Source: Anaerolineae bacterium (GTDB taxonomy: Bacteria; Chloroflexota; Anaerolineae; Promineifilales; Promineifilaceae). Taken from it: a stretch of DNA of 64,000 nucleotides. Under the pieces are notes generated by a model, which had not been told where the DNA came from, ran no database searches, and saw only the letters and a program-made list of their open reading frames with translations. The stretch spans positions 526,393 through 590,392 of the forward strand of contig JAUIAP010000001.1 in the NCBI GenBank assembly GCA_030425205.1, in the 5' to 3' direction. A program made the position numbers and the translations under genes. Positions 8,540-17,318 of this stretch are shown here, one piece after another (within the stretch, counting starts at the first letter, position 1; each line of letters begins with the position of its first letter).

Positions 8540-10711
8540 ATGTTAAAACATTTACGCTTATTATTTTTACTATTATTCGCAGTAGCGATGGTGGCTTGCG
8601 GATCGGCCGATGAGACTCAAAGTGCAACCTCAACCCCTGTCCCTGTCGAACCAACAGACGAACCGACAGCAATGGCAACTGAAGAGATGATGGACGACAT
8701 GCAGACCGTCGGCGACATCGCCATGGCTGATAACAACTTCTCGATGCTTGTTGACGCTGTTTTGGCAACTGGGCTTGACACAGTCGTACAAGGTGAAGAC
8801 CCTGTAACCGTCTTCGCTCCCACGAATACGGCATTTCAAGCATTGCCAGAAGGTCTTCTCGACTCATTGACCGAAGATCAACTGCGCGACATTCTAAGCT
8901 ATCATGTGGTTGATGGCCGCGTAATGGCGGCTGATGTCGTGGGCATGGATATGGGAACCTCCGTATTGGGCGAGGATTTCACCGTAACCGTTGATGGCGA
9001 AACCGTGATGATTAACAATGCCACCATTACGACGGCTGACATCGAAGGTTCAAACGGCATCATTCACGTCATCGACACCGTTCTGATTCCACCCTCAATG
9101 GCTGATGCCGTTGCTGGCATGATGGATGACGACAGCATGATGGATGATGATGACGACATGATGGACGACGATGACATGATGATGGATGGCACAGTTGGCG
9201 ATATTGCAATGGGCAATGTTGACTTTTCAATCCTCGTCGATGCAGTTTTGCAGACTGGCTTGGATACCGTGCTGCAAGGGGATGAACCCGTAACCGTGTT
9301 TGCTCCCACCAATACAGCATTCGCTGCATTGCCAGACGGATTGCTTGCATCGTTGAGCGAAGAGCAGTTGCGTGACATCTTAACCTATCATGTTGTTGAA
9401 GGGCGCGTGATGGCCGCAGATGTAATGGGCATGGACATGGGCACTTCCGTTTTGGGTGAAGATTTCACCGTGACCGTTGATGGCGACACCGTGATGATTA
9501 ACAATGCTACCATAACGACAGCTGACGTTGAAGGCTCGAACGGAATTATCCACATTATTGACACCGTGTTGATTCCACCCTCAATGGCCGATGCTGTTGC
9601 TGACATGATGGATGACAACGACATGATGGATGACAACGACATGATGGATGATGATATGATGGGCGACATGATGATGCCCGGCGTGATTTACGCAACATCA
9701 AACCCATCTGACCTTGCAGATGATAGCATTGTCGCTCTCTCACCAGACTTGATGCAAACGATGATGTCATTCGGTGACTTTAGCGAAGATGTGACCAGTG
9801 TTGAAAGCATCTATGTGACCTCAAATGGCACAGCCTATTTGACGATGGACACGGGTGAAGGCAGTGGCGCACTCGTTGGCATCGCTGACTTTGGCAATAT
9901 GGGTCAGGACATGATGATGGACGATGATGCGATGATGGATGACGACGCTGAGTCTGATGATGCGATGATGGATGACATGATGATGTCAGATATGGAGATG
10001 ATGATGGGCAGTGGCTTGACCGCGCCAAAAGGTCTCTTTGTTGCTGAAGATGCAGGTGTCATCATTGTGGCTGACTTCGGTGCAAACAGCATTGTCGTAT
10101 TCGACATGGAGTTGAATCAACTGTTTACCATTAGCGACTTGGGTGGTGAGCGTAGCGTCTGGGATGTTTACCACGATGCAGAGAGCGACACGTTATTCGC
10201 AACAGGTACAGATGGTGTGTTGCTGGTATTTGATGGGTTCGCAGAGAATGGCGCGGACGACATGGCTCCGACGCGCATGATTACGCCAACTGATTTAGAT
10301 GGCGAGAAAATTTCTGTCAATCTCCACGGTGTAGCATATTACGCAGGACACGATGAGGTCATCTTGACCGATGTTGGCGATGCGGCCAGTGCAGATGATG
10401 GGCAACTGTTTGTGATTCCAAATGCCCTTTCGGCCGATGGCGACACAGAAGTTTCTGTCCAAGTTGGTGGCGAAGCGTCAATGCTTGGCAACCCTGTCGA
10501 TGTTGTCTTTGATGGCAGCCACGTTTACGTTGCAGAAAAGTCAAATGATATGGTATTGCGTTTTGATGGGCTGGTTTCGGCCGAAATGATGGGCATGATG
10601 GGCGACACCGCACCAGCAGCCATGATTGAAGTCGTTAAAGCTGAATCTGTCTCGCTTCCTGCATCGTCGATGATGATGGACGGTGGCATGATGGATGATT
10701 CAGACGGATAA
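8540..10711 (+). CDS. Lipoprotein with two FAS1 (fasciclin) domains, Met/Asp-rich linkers and a propeller-like C-terminus
   Basis: Three in-frame ATGs are close together. I chose the third (8540) because GGAG lies six bases before it and the product begins MLKHLRLLFLLLFAVAMVAC, a lipoprotein signal with Cys20. Two FAS1 domains (about 56-193 and 218-356) share the motifs TVFAPTNTAF, QLRDILSYHV/TYHV and GIIHVIDTVLIPP. They are near-identical and about 486 bp apart at DNA level, a recent tandem duplication. Linkers are built from repeated MMDD/MMDDD units at about residues 194-215, 357-378 and 458-490, with more at the C-terminus. Residues about 380-700 read like a beta-propeller (GLFVAEDAGVIIVADFGANSIVVFD). 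It is probably an extracytoplasmic adhesion or matrix protein; the Met/Asp tracts could bind metal, which is inference. Confidence 0.88.
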   Translation: MLKHLRLLFLLLFAVAMVACGSADETQSATSTPVPVEPTDEPTAMATEEMMDDMQTVGDIAMADNNFSMLVDAVLATGLDTVVQGEDPVTVFAPTNTAFQALPEGLLDSLTEDQLRDILSYHVVDGRVMAADVVGMDMGTSVLGEDFTVTVDGETVMINNATITTADIEGSNGIIHVIDTVLIPPSMADAVAGMMDDDSMMDDDDDMMDDDDMMMDGTVGDIAMGNVDFSILVDAVLQTGLDTVLQGDEPVTVFAPTNTAFAALPDGLLASLSEEQLRDILTYHVVEGRVMAADVMGMDMGTSVLGEDFTVTVDGDTVMINNATITTADVEGSNGIIHIIDTVLIPPSMADAVADMMDDNDMMDDNDMMDDDMMGDMMMPGVIYATSNPSDLADDSIVALSPDLMQTMMSFGDFSEDVTSVESIYVTSNGTAYLTMDTGEGSGALVGIADFGNMGQDMMMDDDAMMDDDAESDDAMMDDMMMSDMEMMMGSGLTAPKGLFVAEDAGVIIVADFGANSIVVFDMELNQLFTISDLGGERSVWDVYHDAESDTLFATGTDGVLLVFDGFAENGADDMAPTRMITPTDLDGEKISVNLHGVAYYAGHDEVILTDVGDAASADDGQLFVIPNALSADGDTEVSVQVGGEASMLGNPVDVVFDGSHVYVAEKSNDMVLRFDGLVSAEMMGMMGDTAPAAMIEVVKAESVSLPASSMMMDGGMMDDSDG
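8705..9610 (+). repeat. Tandem duplication of the FAS1-coding unit
   Basis: Two DNA units starting near 8705 and 9191 encode FAS1 domains that align without gaps over about 138 residues. They are separated by an ATGATGGATGAC-type low-complexity tract. Identical stretches such as MAADV(V/M)GMDMGTSVLGEDFTVTVDG show that the duplication is recent or kept homogeneous by gene conversion. Confidence 0.85.
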
Positions 10712-10742
10712 CAATCGAATCATCTAAACTGAATACGAAAAC

Positions 10743-10775
10743 AAAAAAACGCCAGCAATTGCTGGCGTTTTTTTA
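10743..10775. terminator. Bidirectional intrinsic terminator between FAS1 and RNase J genes
   Basis: A near-perfect palindrome has the stem ACGCCAGC/GCTGGCGT flanked by an A7 run on the left and a T7 run on the right. It can therefore terminate transcription from both convergent genes. It sits 31 bases after the FAS1 gene stop. Confidence 0.93.
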
Positions 10776-10844
10776 TTTTCACGTGACCGCAAGAAGTGGC
10801 TTTCTCAGAATCTTCCGCCACCCTAACCGTAACGACTTCGCTGG

Positions 10845-12482
10845 TCAACCGCTATGCACAACCGCATACACCTGTGGTCGTAGGCGCGTTTCGTTGTAGA
10901 GATAGCGACTCAACGCCCCTTCAATGTGGGAATGAAGTTGTTTGCGATCAGTTTTGTACTCTAGTGCCGCACTGCGGATCACCTTTTCAGCACCTTTGAT
11001 CAACTCATCTTCCTCACTTAGATCAATAAAACCTTCTGAAACGATCTGGGGTTTGCCAAGTACTTCGGAATTTCCATTGATGCGAATTGAGGCGAGGAAA
11101 AAGCCAGCTTGGGCAAGCCGTTCGCGGTTGCGGATTTGTGGGAAGCCAATTTCGCCCGCGCTGCCACCCTGCACAAAGATGTAGCCACCCTTCATGCGTG
11201 GTTGGATTTCCATGCTATTTTCGGTTAGACAAACGGGGGTTCCATTTTCGATGATGGCGATATTCTTGTGTTCAAAACCGATCTGTTCTGCCAATTTGCC
11301 ATGTTGCTTGAGCATCCGCAGTTCACCATGCACGGGGATGAAGTATTTTGGCTTGACCATGTTGAGCATCAACTTCATCTCTTCTTGGCTAGCGTGGCCA
11401 GAAACATGGACATCCGAGTTGTTTTCATAAAGGACTTCCGCCCCTTTTTGCATGAGCATATTGATGATTCGGCCGATTGCCTCTTCATTACCCGGAATGG
11501 TATGTGCCGAAATCACAATGGTGTCGCCTTCCTGCACGCGCAACTGATGATGGCGACCGCGCGCCAATCGTCCCAGCACCGCCATCGGCTCCCCTTGCGA
11601 ACCCGTCACCATAATCGCTACGCGACTGTCTGGCATCTTGGTCGCCTGATCGAGATCGATCAGCAAATCATCGGGCAGGTCGAGATAACCCAGCTTTTGC
11701 GCGATCTTGACATATTCACGCATTGAACGGCCTGCGACCGCTAACTTGCGCCCATATTCATGCGCCGCGTCTGCCACCTGCCAGATACGTGAAATCAGCG
11801 ATGCAAAGCTCGCCACAATCACACGTCCTTCCGCATTGGCAAACACGTCGTTCATTGCGCCTGTCACCGATTGTTCCGTCGGCGTCCAGCCGGGCACTTC
11901 CGAGTTGGTGCTGTCTGCCAACAGTGCCAGCACGCCACGCGCTGAAAACTCGCTCAACTTGGCAAAGTCGGGTGGCCAACCGTCAACGGGCGTATGGTCA
12001 AATTTATAGTCGCCCGTATGGACAATGAGGCCTTCAGGCGTGGTTATACCGAAGCCAACACAGTCAGGAACGCTATGGGTGACATGGAATGGCTCAATAA
12101 GGAATTGTCCAACGGCAAATGCGTCGCCTGCTTGGATCTCTTCGATACGTTTTCGGCCGACTTTTTGTTCACGCAGTTTCGGCTCGATCAAGCCAACCGT
12201 TAGCGGCGTGGCATAGATCGGCGCGTCAACATGCTTCATAAAGTAACCGATTGCACCAATATGGTCTTCATGACCATGCGTAATCAAAACCCCTTTTACC
12301 TTATGAAATTTATCTTCTAAGTAGTTCCAATCGGGGATAATCGAGTCAACGCCGAGCATGTCGTTGTGGGGAAACATAATGCCCACATCGACAACGAGAA
12401 TTTCGTCACCATATTCGATGACGGTCATATTCTTCCCAACCTCGCCGCAACCGCCGAGTGGGATAATCTTCAATTTTGTCAT
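10845..12482 (-). CDS. rnj: Ribonuclease J (metallo-beta-lactamase/beta-CASP RNase)
   Basis: This 545-residue protein has the length and order of RNase J. The metallo-beta-lactamase domain carries the zinc motif HGHEDHIG (H69-H74), and the GDYKFDHTPVDG strand and LLADSTNSEVPGWTPTE mark the RNase J family. A beta-CASP domain follows (IMVTGSQGEPMAVLGRLARG and the HVSGHASQEE motif), then the C-terminal domain. RNase J has 5'-to-3' exo- and endonuclease activity in mRNA decay and rRNA maturation. The gene starts MTKLKIIPLGGCGEVGKN, normal for the family. It lies downstream of a PP2C phosphatase gene on the same strand, separated by a long imperfect inverted repeat. Confidence 0.96.
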   Translation of the reverse strand: MTKLKIIPLGGCGEVGKNMTVIEYGDEILVVDVGIMFPHNDMLGVDSIIPDWNYLEDKFHKVKGVLITHGHEDHIGAIGYFMKHVDAPIYATPLTVGLIEPKLREQKVGRKRIEEIQAGDAFAVGQFLIEPFHVTHSVPDCVGFGITTPEGLIVHTGDYKFDHTPVDGWPPDFAKLSEFSARGVLALLADSTNSEVPGWTPTEQSVTGAMNDVFANAEGRVIVASFASLISRIWQVADAAHEYGRKLAVAGRSMREYVKIAQKLGYLDLPDDLLIDLDQATKMPDSRVAIMVTGSQGEPMAVLGRLARGRHHQLRVQEGDTIVISAHTIPGNEEAIGRIINMLMQKGAEVLYENNSDVHVSGHASQEEMKLMLNMVKPKYFIPVHGELRMLKQHGKLAEQIGFEHKNIAIIENGTPVCLTENSMEIQPRMKGGYIFVQGGSAGEIGFPQIRNRERLAQAGFFLASIRINGNSEVLGKPQIVSEGFIDLSEEDELIKGAEKVIRSAALEYKTDRKQLHSHIEGALSRYLYNETRLRPQVYAVVHSG

Positions 12483-12561
12483 TTTTACTCCATAGGCACA
12501 CAGGAACCACCAATAGTTTCACTATTGGCAATCCGAATACCAAATTTTTAGATTTATGGAG

Positions 12562-12686
12562 AAAAGACAAAGCCAAAAGGTGAAAGCTGTAGCTAGTTGC
12601 TAGTAAATATCATTTTTTACTAGCCACTAGTCCACTAACGACTAGCCGCTTCCCTGCTAAAGCACTCACCTTCAGCTTTGTCTTTT
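12562..12686. repeat. Long imperfect inverted repeat (hairpin element) between PP2C and RNase J genes
   Basis: The outer arms are a perfect 12-base match (AAAAGACAAAGC at 12562 and its complement at 12675-12686). An inner pair of 15-base arms built from CTAGTTGCTAGTAAA matches with one mismatch. The right outer arm overlaps the PP2C stop codon, and on the minus strand the element ends in a T-rich run, so it may act as a terminator for the phosphatase gene. It could instead be a small non-coding repeat (MITE or REP type). Confidence 0.7.
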
Positions 12687-13603
12687 TAACTCCGTAATAG
12701 ATAGTACACTAAAAGGATTAGCACTGCCTCTACGACGGCCAGTACTGCCGTGTACGACCAGATTCCCCATGTATTCGTGGGATGGCTGGCATTTTCAATG
12801 CTGTCCGAGATGATAATCGGCCGAACTGGTGTTTCTTCTTCAACCACATCGGCCGATCCAATTTGCATAATTGCAACCGAGATATTGTCCGAGCCGCCAC
12901 GTGAGTTGGCGAGATCGACGAGAATTTTGGTCGCTTCTTCAACTGGCTTATTTTGGGCAACACGCGCAATTTCGCCATCGCTAACGTGGCGTGTCAGACC
13001 ATCTGAACAAAGAATCAGGCGGTCGCCATCGTTTAAGTCTACTTCAAACAGGTCAATTTGGGGATTTTTTGTTGGCCCTAAGCTGGATAGAATGACGTTG
13101 CGACGGGGATGGCGTTCTGCCTCTTCAGGCGTGATCGCCCCTTCTGCAACCAACTGCGCAACAAGACTATGGTCGTTTGTAACTTGGTACATTCCGCCAT
13201 CACGCAAATGGTAACCACGACTGTCACCGACGTTGATAAAGAGTGCATTATGATTCTGCACAAGGGCCGCGCACATCGTAGTCGCCATGTAACGACCACT
13301 GGCGCGTTTAGTCGCCATCTCGCGAAGCTCTTCGTTGGCATTGCGGACAGCTTGCAGCAGGCGATCGGCCGAATCTTCTTCATCGCCGCTCACAAAATAT
13401 TCAATCGTGCGCTCGGTTGCGTGCTGGCTGGCAATGTCCCCCGCTTCTGCACCACCAACGCCGTCTGCCACGATATATAGCCAACCAAACTCCCCCTCCG
13501 CAGGGGTTGCAGGCTCCCACGATCCAACGTAATCCTCGTTGTGATCGCGCACCCGTCCTGTGTCTGTGCGAAGGGAAGCCGTAACCGTGTCAAACTTCGT
13601 CAT
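12686..13603 (-). CDS. PP2C-family serine/threonine protein phosphatase with C-terminal membrane anchor
   Basis: About 305 residues from the ATG at 13603; an upstream TTG at 13642 and ATGs near 13618 are alternatives, none with a strong ribosome binding site. All PP2C motifs are present: RTDTGRVRDHNEDYVG near the start, VADGVGGAEAGDIAS, NVGDSRGYHLRDG, CSDGLTRHVSD and GGSDNISVAIMQI, giving the Asp residues that hold two Mn/Mg ions. A single C-terminal TM helix (WSYTAVLAVVEAVLILLVYYLL) anchors it, leaving the catalytic domain in the cytoplasm. Such Stp-type phosphatases oppose Hanks-type kinases, often in cell-wall control; no kinase gene is in this window. uppP lies immediately upstream on the same strand. 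Confidence 0.92.
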   Translation of the reverse strand: MTKFDTVTASLRTDTGRVRDHNEDYVGSWEPATPAEGEFGWLYIVADGVGGAEAGDIASQHATERTIEYFVSGDEEDSADRLLQAVRNANEELREMATKRASGRYMATTMCAALVQNHNALFINVGDSRGYHLRDGGMYQVTNDHSLVAQLVAEGAITPEEAERHPRRNVILSSLGPTKNPQIDLFEVDLNDGDRLILCSDGLTRHVSDGEIARVAQNKPVEEATKILVDLANSRGGSDNISVAIMQIGSADVVEEETPVRPIIISDSIENASHPTNTWGIWSYTAVLAVVEAVLILLVYYLLRS

Positions 13604-13679
13604 TGTAGCGACCATCATATAGCCATCATTCTTTAATAGCAAGCAGATTCGCTGTGAATAGTCCGTTGATCCTATCCTG

Positions 13680-14492
13680 CTATCGCAAAAAGTCCACTAA
13701 CAAGTAGAGTGCGCCAAACGTGGCGCAGTAGATTGCAAATGGGTAAAGACTACGTTGGCGTAGCCAGTTAAGTAAAAATGTGATGCACGCATACCCGACA
13801 ATCGCAGCGGTGATAAACACGACGATCAGACTGGGTAATTGCGTCATCAAATTGCCTTCTTGAATTAAATCTTTCACACCCAACAGACCCGCTCCAGCGA
13901 TAACGGGAATGCTCATCAAGAAACTATAGCGGGCGGCCAATTCCCGATTAAGCCCCCGCAATAGGCCAGCGACAATCGTCGATCCACTACGCGAAACGCC
14001 GGGAAAGAGGGCGAACATCTGGAATAATCCGATGAAAATTGCGTCGAACCAGCTCATTCGATCCAGCTTTTTTTCTCCGGAGATCAGTCGTTCACCCATC
14101 ACTAAAAAGAGCGCAGTGACAATCAAAAAGGCAGCAGCGTAGCGCGGAGTAGCGAACCGCGTCTCAAACGCATCTTCAAAAAGCAAGCCGATAATCGCCG
14201 CAGGAATGCTCCCAATCACAATGTACCAGCCGAGCCGTGCCTCAGGATTGCCGAGCGGAGCACCAGAGGTCAGACCGCGCCAAACCCCCTGAACAATCTC
14301 CATAATCTGTTTCCAAAAGTAGATCAATACCGCGAGCAACGTCCCTTCATGGGCAATGATGACAGCATTGAGCGATGGTTCTTGTAGGCCCAAAATCGTT
14401 GGAATTAAGATTGAATGCCCAGAGCTTGAAATGGGTAGAAATTCTGTTGCACCCTGTATGATGCCTAAAATGATTGCTTCCAATATATTCAT
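13680..14492 (-). CDS. uppP: Undecaprenyl-diphosphatase
   Basis: This 270-residue integral membrane protein has both BacA/UppP signatures: GATEFLPISSSGHS (E17 to H26), and FPGVSRSGSTIVAGLLRGL with the catalytic Arg/Ser. It removes a phosphate from undecaprenyl diphosphate at the outer face of the membrane, recycling the lipid carrier for peptidoglycan and other polymers. This fits the neighbouring wall-control PP2C gene and the carrier-dependent glycosyltransferases at 1-5 kb. Length and eight hydrophobic segments are normal. It lies in a minus-strand run behind hpt and tdk. Confidence 0.97.
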   Translation of the reverse strand: MNILEAIILGIIQGATEFLPISSSGHSILIPTILGLQEPSLNAVIIAHEGTLLAVLIYFWKQIMEIVQGVWRGLTSGAPLGNPEARLGWYIVIGSIPAAIIGLLFEDAFETRFATPRYAAAFLIVTALFLVMGERLISGEKKLDRMSWFDAIFIGLFQMFALFPGVSRSGSTIVAGLLRGLNRELAARYSFLMSIPVIAGAGLLGVKDLIQEGNLMTQLPSLIVVFITAAIVGYACITFLLNWLRQRSLYPFAIYCATFGALYLLVDFLR

Positions 14493-14541
14493 GTAGTTCC
14501 GTAGAAGAAATGATCTAATTATGCCACTCTGTCGTTACAAC

Positions 14542-15096
14542 TTAGCTTTCATAACAGCTTGGCTTAAGAACGCCGATATAGGGCAGATTACGGTATAGCT
14601 CATCGTAGTCAAGTCCGTATCCGACGACAAATTCATCGGGAATTTCAAAACCAACATAATCTGCTTTGATTTCAACCTGTCGTCCTTCTGGCTTGTCAAG
14701 CAACGTACAAATTTTGAGCGAGGCTGGATCACGTGACTGCAAAAATTCGACCAAATACTCAAGCGTGTTGCCGCTATCGATAATGTCTTCAACGATCAAT
14801 ACGTGACGACCTTCGATATTCGTGTTTAAGTCGAGGACGATTTTGACAATCCCAGACGTTTTTGTGCCGCCAAGATAGCTAGAAACAGCCATGAACTCGA
14901 GGGCATGTGGGCGTTCGAGCGCGAGGCTGAAGTTTGCCATAAACATGACTGCCCCCTTAAGGACGCACAGCAATAACAAATCATCTTTGTCGGCGTAGTC
15001 GTGTGTCACTTCGGCGGCCAATTCACGAATACGCGCGTTTAGTTTTTCGGCCGAAATCAAAATGTGATCAATATCATCATGTAAATTGTGGGACAT
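14542..15096 (-). CDS. hpt: Hypoxanthine phosphoribosyltransferase
   Basis: This 184-residue protein has the PRPP-binding motif [14 protein letters not shown] (E103, D104, D107), the flexible-loop region [11 protein letters not shown], and the C-terminal [32 protein letters not shown] typical of bacterial HPRTs. It salvages hypoxanthine and guanine to IMP and GMP in the cytoplasm. It starts one base after the thymidine kinase stop, so the two nucleotide-salvage genes are almost certainly co-transcribed and translationally coupled. Confidence 0.97.
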   Translation of the reverse strand: MSHNLHDDIDHILISAEKLNARIRELAAEVTHDYADKDDLLLLCVLKGAVMFMANFSLALERPHALEFMAVSSYLGGTKTSGIVKIVLDLNTNIEGRHVLIVEDIIDSGNTLEYLVEFLQSRDPASLKICTLLDKPEGRQVEIKADYVGFEIPDEFVVGYGLDYDELYRNLPYIGVLKPSCYES

Positions 15097-15097
15097 A

Positions 15098-15679
15098 TTA
15101 TGCTTCCTCTAGGTGACGAATTTCGTGGCAATGGCGACAGCGCGCCTCATACGCTTCTGAGGCACCAACCAGTATGATGGGATCATTGTAGGCAGCGGGT
15201 TCACCGTTGATGAGCCTCTGTGTGCGACACGCCTCTTCGCCACAAATGACGCAAATAGCACGTAATTTGCGCACCGTTTCGGCCTTCGCCATTAATGCGG
15301 GAATGCCACCAAATGGCTCGGCGCGAAAGTCGAGATCAAGACCGGCACAAATGACGCGCTTCCCTTGATCTGCCAATCGTTCGCACACTTCAATAATGCC
15401 TGTGTCAAAAAATTGAACTTCGTCGATGGCAACAACGGTTGTTTCGGGGTCGAGCAGCGTGATGATGGTTTCGGCCGAATCGACTGGAACCGCCTCAACA
15501 TCTGCTCCATTATGCGACTGCACCCGCGTCACATGATAGCGCTTATCAATGACAGGCTTGAATACCTGCACATGTTGTTTTGCAATAACTGCACGACGCA
15601 CACGCCGAATCAATTCCTCTGTTTTCCCGCTGAACATGCTGCCGCAGATCAGTTCGATAGTACCTTGTCTTCCACGCAT
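15098..15679 (-). CDS. tdk: Thymidine kinase
   Basis: This 193-residue type II thymidine kinase has P-loop GSMFSGKT (13-20), Walker [10 protein letters not shown] (D86, catalytic E87) and a structural zinc site from CVIC (C143, C146) and CRHC (C181, C184). The lasso loop holds the conserved [16 protein letters not shown]. It phosphorylates thymidine and deoxyuridine for salvage. It is the first gene of a minus-strand run with hpt. The hairpin at 15817-15850 separates it from the ribosomal protein genes upstream. Confidence 0.97.
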   Translation of the reverse strand: MRGRQGTIELICGSMFSGKTEELIRRVRRAVIAKQHVQVFKPVIDKRYHVTRVQSHNGADVEAVPVDSAETIITLLDPETTVVAIDEVQFFDTGIIEVCERLADQGKRVICAGLDLDFRAEPFGGIPALMAKAETVRKLRAICVICGEEACRTQRLINGEPAAYNDPIILVGASEAYEARCRHCHEIRHLEEA

Positions 15680-15816
15680 TTTCAGTAATCAGCAAACAGA
15701 AATTCCTGTTTACCTCTCCACAAGTGGGCAATGCCCACTAATCATATTTCGGAGTCGTAACAACCCCGCTATTATAAGTTTTCTGCACCGCTTGCGGTGC
15801 ACTTTACCGTAACAAA

Positions 15817-15850
15817 AAAGGACAGGCGAGCTTCTGCTTGCCTGTCCTTT
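15817..15850. terminator. Intrinsic terminator after rpmE
   Basis: The stem AAAGGACAGGC pairs with GCCTGTCCTTT, extended inward by AGC/GCT. An A-run on the left reads as T6 on the minus strand, and a T-rich tract follows on the plus strand. It lies 30 bases after the rpmE stop and should end the rplU-rpmA-rpmE transcript. Confidence 0.9.
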
Positions 15851-15879
15851 ATTTTTTCTTCTTCTAAGCGACTTCCGTC

Positions 15880-16329
15880 TTAGTCGATGAGTTCTTCATT
15901 ACGGAGGTAACGCTTAATGGTGATCAGTGCCGTTTGACCGATGCCCGCGATTGAAAGCAGTCCATCGTCGCCATCTTCCAGCGCATCGGCAAGATCGCCA
16001 GCGGTGGTTTTGTCAGCTTCGATCAATGCTTCTTGAGCACGGGTGTCGAGACCAATTGTGCGAACATCGGCCGAACGTGGATCTTTCTTCTCCACGACTT
16101 CCTCACGTTCCGCTGCAATCTCCTGACGCGCACGCAAACGACGCATGAAGCGATCAACCTGACCTTCTGTATCGAGAAGACGTTGTTCGCCAGTGAAAAA
16201 TGGATGTGACCCACTCCACACGTCCACGACAATTCGTGGCTTTGTGGAACCAATCTTCATCACAACTTCACCATCAAAGACGACTTCCGCCTCTGGATAC
16301 CATTCTGGGTGAATTTCTGCCTGTGGCAT
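15880..16329 (-). CDS. rpmE: Ribosomal protein bL31 with C-terminal helix-hairpin-helix extension
   Basis: The start at 16329 (MPQAEIHPEWYPEAEVVF) gives 149 residues. Residues 1-70 are bL31: IHPEWYP, then SHPFFTGEQRLLDTEGQVDRFMRR, matching the family core HPFxTGxQxxxDxxGxVxRF. The zinc cysteines of C-plus L31 are absent. About 80 more residues follow a charged linker and end in a helix-hairpin-helix-like fold (LLSIAGIGQTALITIKRYL), similar in look to RNA polymerase alpha C-terminal domains. Usual bL31 is 66-90 residues, so this is a fusion. It overlaps no neighbour, and rpmA ends two bases before its start codon. Confidence 0.92.
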   Translation of the reverse strand: MPQAEIHPEWYPEAEVVFDGEVVMKIGSTKPRIVVDVWSGSHPFFTGEQRLLDTEGQVDRFMRRLRARQEIAAEREEVVEKKDPRSADVRTIGLDTRAQEALIEADKTTAGDLADALEDGDDGLLSIAGIGQTALITIKRYLRNEELID

Positions 16330-16330
16330 C

Positions 16331-16585
16331 TTAAGCCTCCGCGTAGACGCTGATATGCTTACGGCCGAGTTTTGTTTCAAACTTCACTTGCCCTTCGATC
16401 AGCGAAAAAATCGTGTAATCCTTGCCGATACCGACATTGTTGCCGGGACGGAAATGGGTTCCACGCTGACGCACGATGATGTTGCCCGGAATTACCGCCT
16501 CACCACCGTACTTCTTAACACCGAGACGCTTACTATTGCTATCCCGTCCATTACTTGTTGAACCGCCACCTTTTTTATGTGACAT
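16331..16585 (-). CDS. rpmA: Ribosomal protein bL27
   Basis: This 84-residue protein starts [16 protein letters not shown] and contains [19 protein letters not shown] and the [22 protein letters not shown] block of bL27. The N-terminal tail reaches the peptidyl transferase centre. There is no extra N-terminal extension of the kind cleaved in some Firmicutes. It is second in the rplU-rpmA-rpmE operon. Confidence 0.98.
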   Translation of the reverse strand: MSHKKGGGSTSNGRDSNSKRLGVKKYGGEAVIPGNIIVRQRGTHFRPGNNVGIGKDYTIFSLIEGQVKFETKLGRKHISVYAEA

Positions 16586-16625
16586 GATAATTGCTCCTAG
16601 TTGCTAGTTACAAAAGAACTCGCAG

Positions 16626-17255
16626 CTAATCTTCTACTTCTCGTCCACCTTCAAGTTTATCTTGTAGTGTAGCGAGTTCGTCCCATTTTCCATCAGCCGC
16701 CAATTGAGCTTGTTGTGGCCATGTCGCAGGAACCGCGCCAACGCCAGCATCGTTCAGAACAGCTTCTAAACGGTCAACATCAGTTTGTGCCAATTCAGCA
16801 TAGGTGTTGATACCTACATTGCCGAGTACTCCGGCAGTCACTGGGCCGATCCCCTCAATTTTTGTGAGATCGTCACGTTCGGTCTTCTGAGGTTCAACCG
16901 CTTTTGTTTCAACAGCCTTCGTTTCTTGACGTGGCGTGCTGCCACCTGTCACGATGGTGTCAATCCGCAGCTTGGTGTAATACTGACGATGACCGCGCCG
17001 ACGGCGATAACGCTTTTTCGGCTTATATTTCCAAACAAAAATTTTCTTTCCGCGATATTGGTCAACAACGGTGGCGAGGATAGAAGCACCTGAGACAGAA
17101 GGCTGACCAATTTGCACGCCCGCTCCGTTTGAGAGCAAAAGTACATTGTCTAACTCGATCTGTTCTCCGACTTCATACGGCAACTTCTCAACTGAGAGGT
17201 TGCCGCCTTCCTCGGCGCGGTATTGCCGACCGCCGCATTCTACGATTGCATACAT
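16626..17255 (-). CDS. rplU: Ribosomal protein bL21 with C-terminal helix-hairpin-helix extension
   Basis: Residues 1-105 are bL21: MYAIVECGGRQYRAEEG, the core YRGKKIFVWKYKPKKRYRRRRGHRQ, then the terminal KLRIDTIV. Another 100 residues follow an acidic, Lys/Glu-rich linker and contain DLTKIEGIGPVTAGVLGNVGINTY, a helix-hairpin-helix module (GIGP turn), and a Trp-containing tail. Standard bL21 is about 103 residues. The gene has GGAG eight bases before ATG, a sigma-70 promoter at 17319-17347 and a 5' hairpin at 17281-17307. It is first in an operon with rpmA and rpmE. Confidence 0.94.
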   Translation of the reverse strand: MYAIVECGGRQYRAEEGGNLSVEKLPYEVGEQIELDNVLLLSNGAGVQIGQPSVSGASILATVVDQYRGKKIFVWKYKPKKRYRRRRGHRQYYTKLRIDTIVTGGSTPRQETKAVETKAVEPQKTERDDLTKIEGIGPVTAGVLGNVGINTYAELAQTDVDRLEAVLNDAGVGAVPATWPQQAQLAADGKWDELATLQDKLEGGREVED

Positions 17256-17280
17256 TGTGAAAACTCCAAATATGGGTTAG

Positions 17281-17307
17281 GCATGGGTAGCGGCGGCTAC
17301 CTCATGC
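17281..17307 (-). promoter_or_regulatory. 5' leader hairpin of the rplU operon mRNA
   Basis: The stem GGTAGC/GCTACC has a CGCC tetraloop and is extended outward by GCATG/CATGC with one mismatch. It begins about five bases after the predicted transcription start and ends 26 bases before the rplU ATG. The position suits an autoregulatory ribosomal-protein leader or an mRNA-stabilising 5' stem. Function is inferred from position. Confidence 0.7.
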
Positions 17308-17318
17308 AGCAACGGATA

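Noticed and set aside
8617..10613. Several long open frames on the minus strand opposite the FAS1 gene, rich in Ser, His and Arg.
   Set aside because: They are mirror images of the repetitive ATGATGGATGAC coding sequence and have no start signals or recognisable domains.
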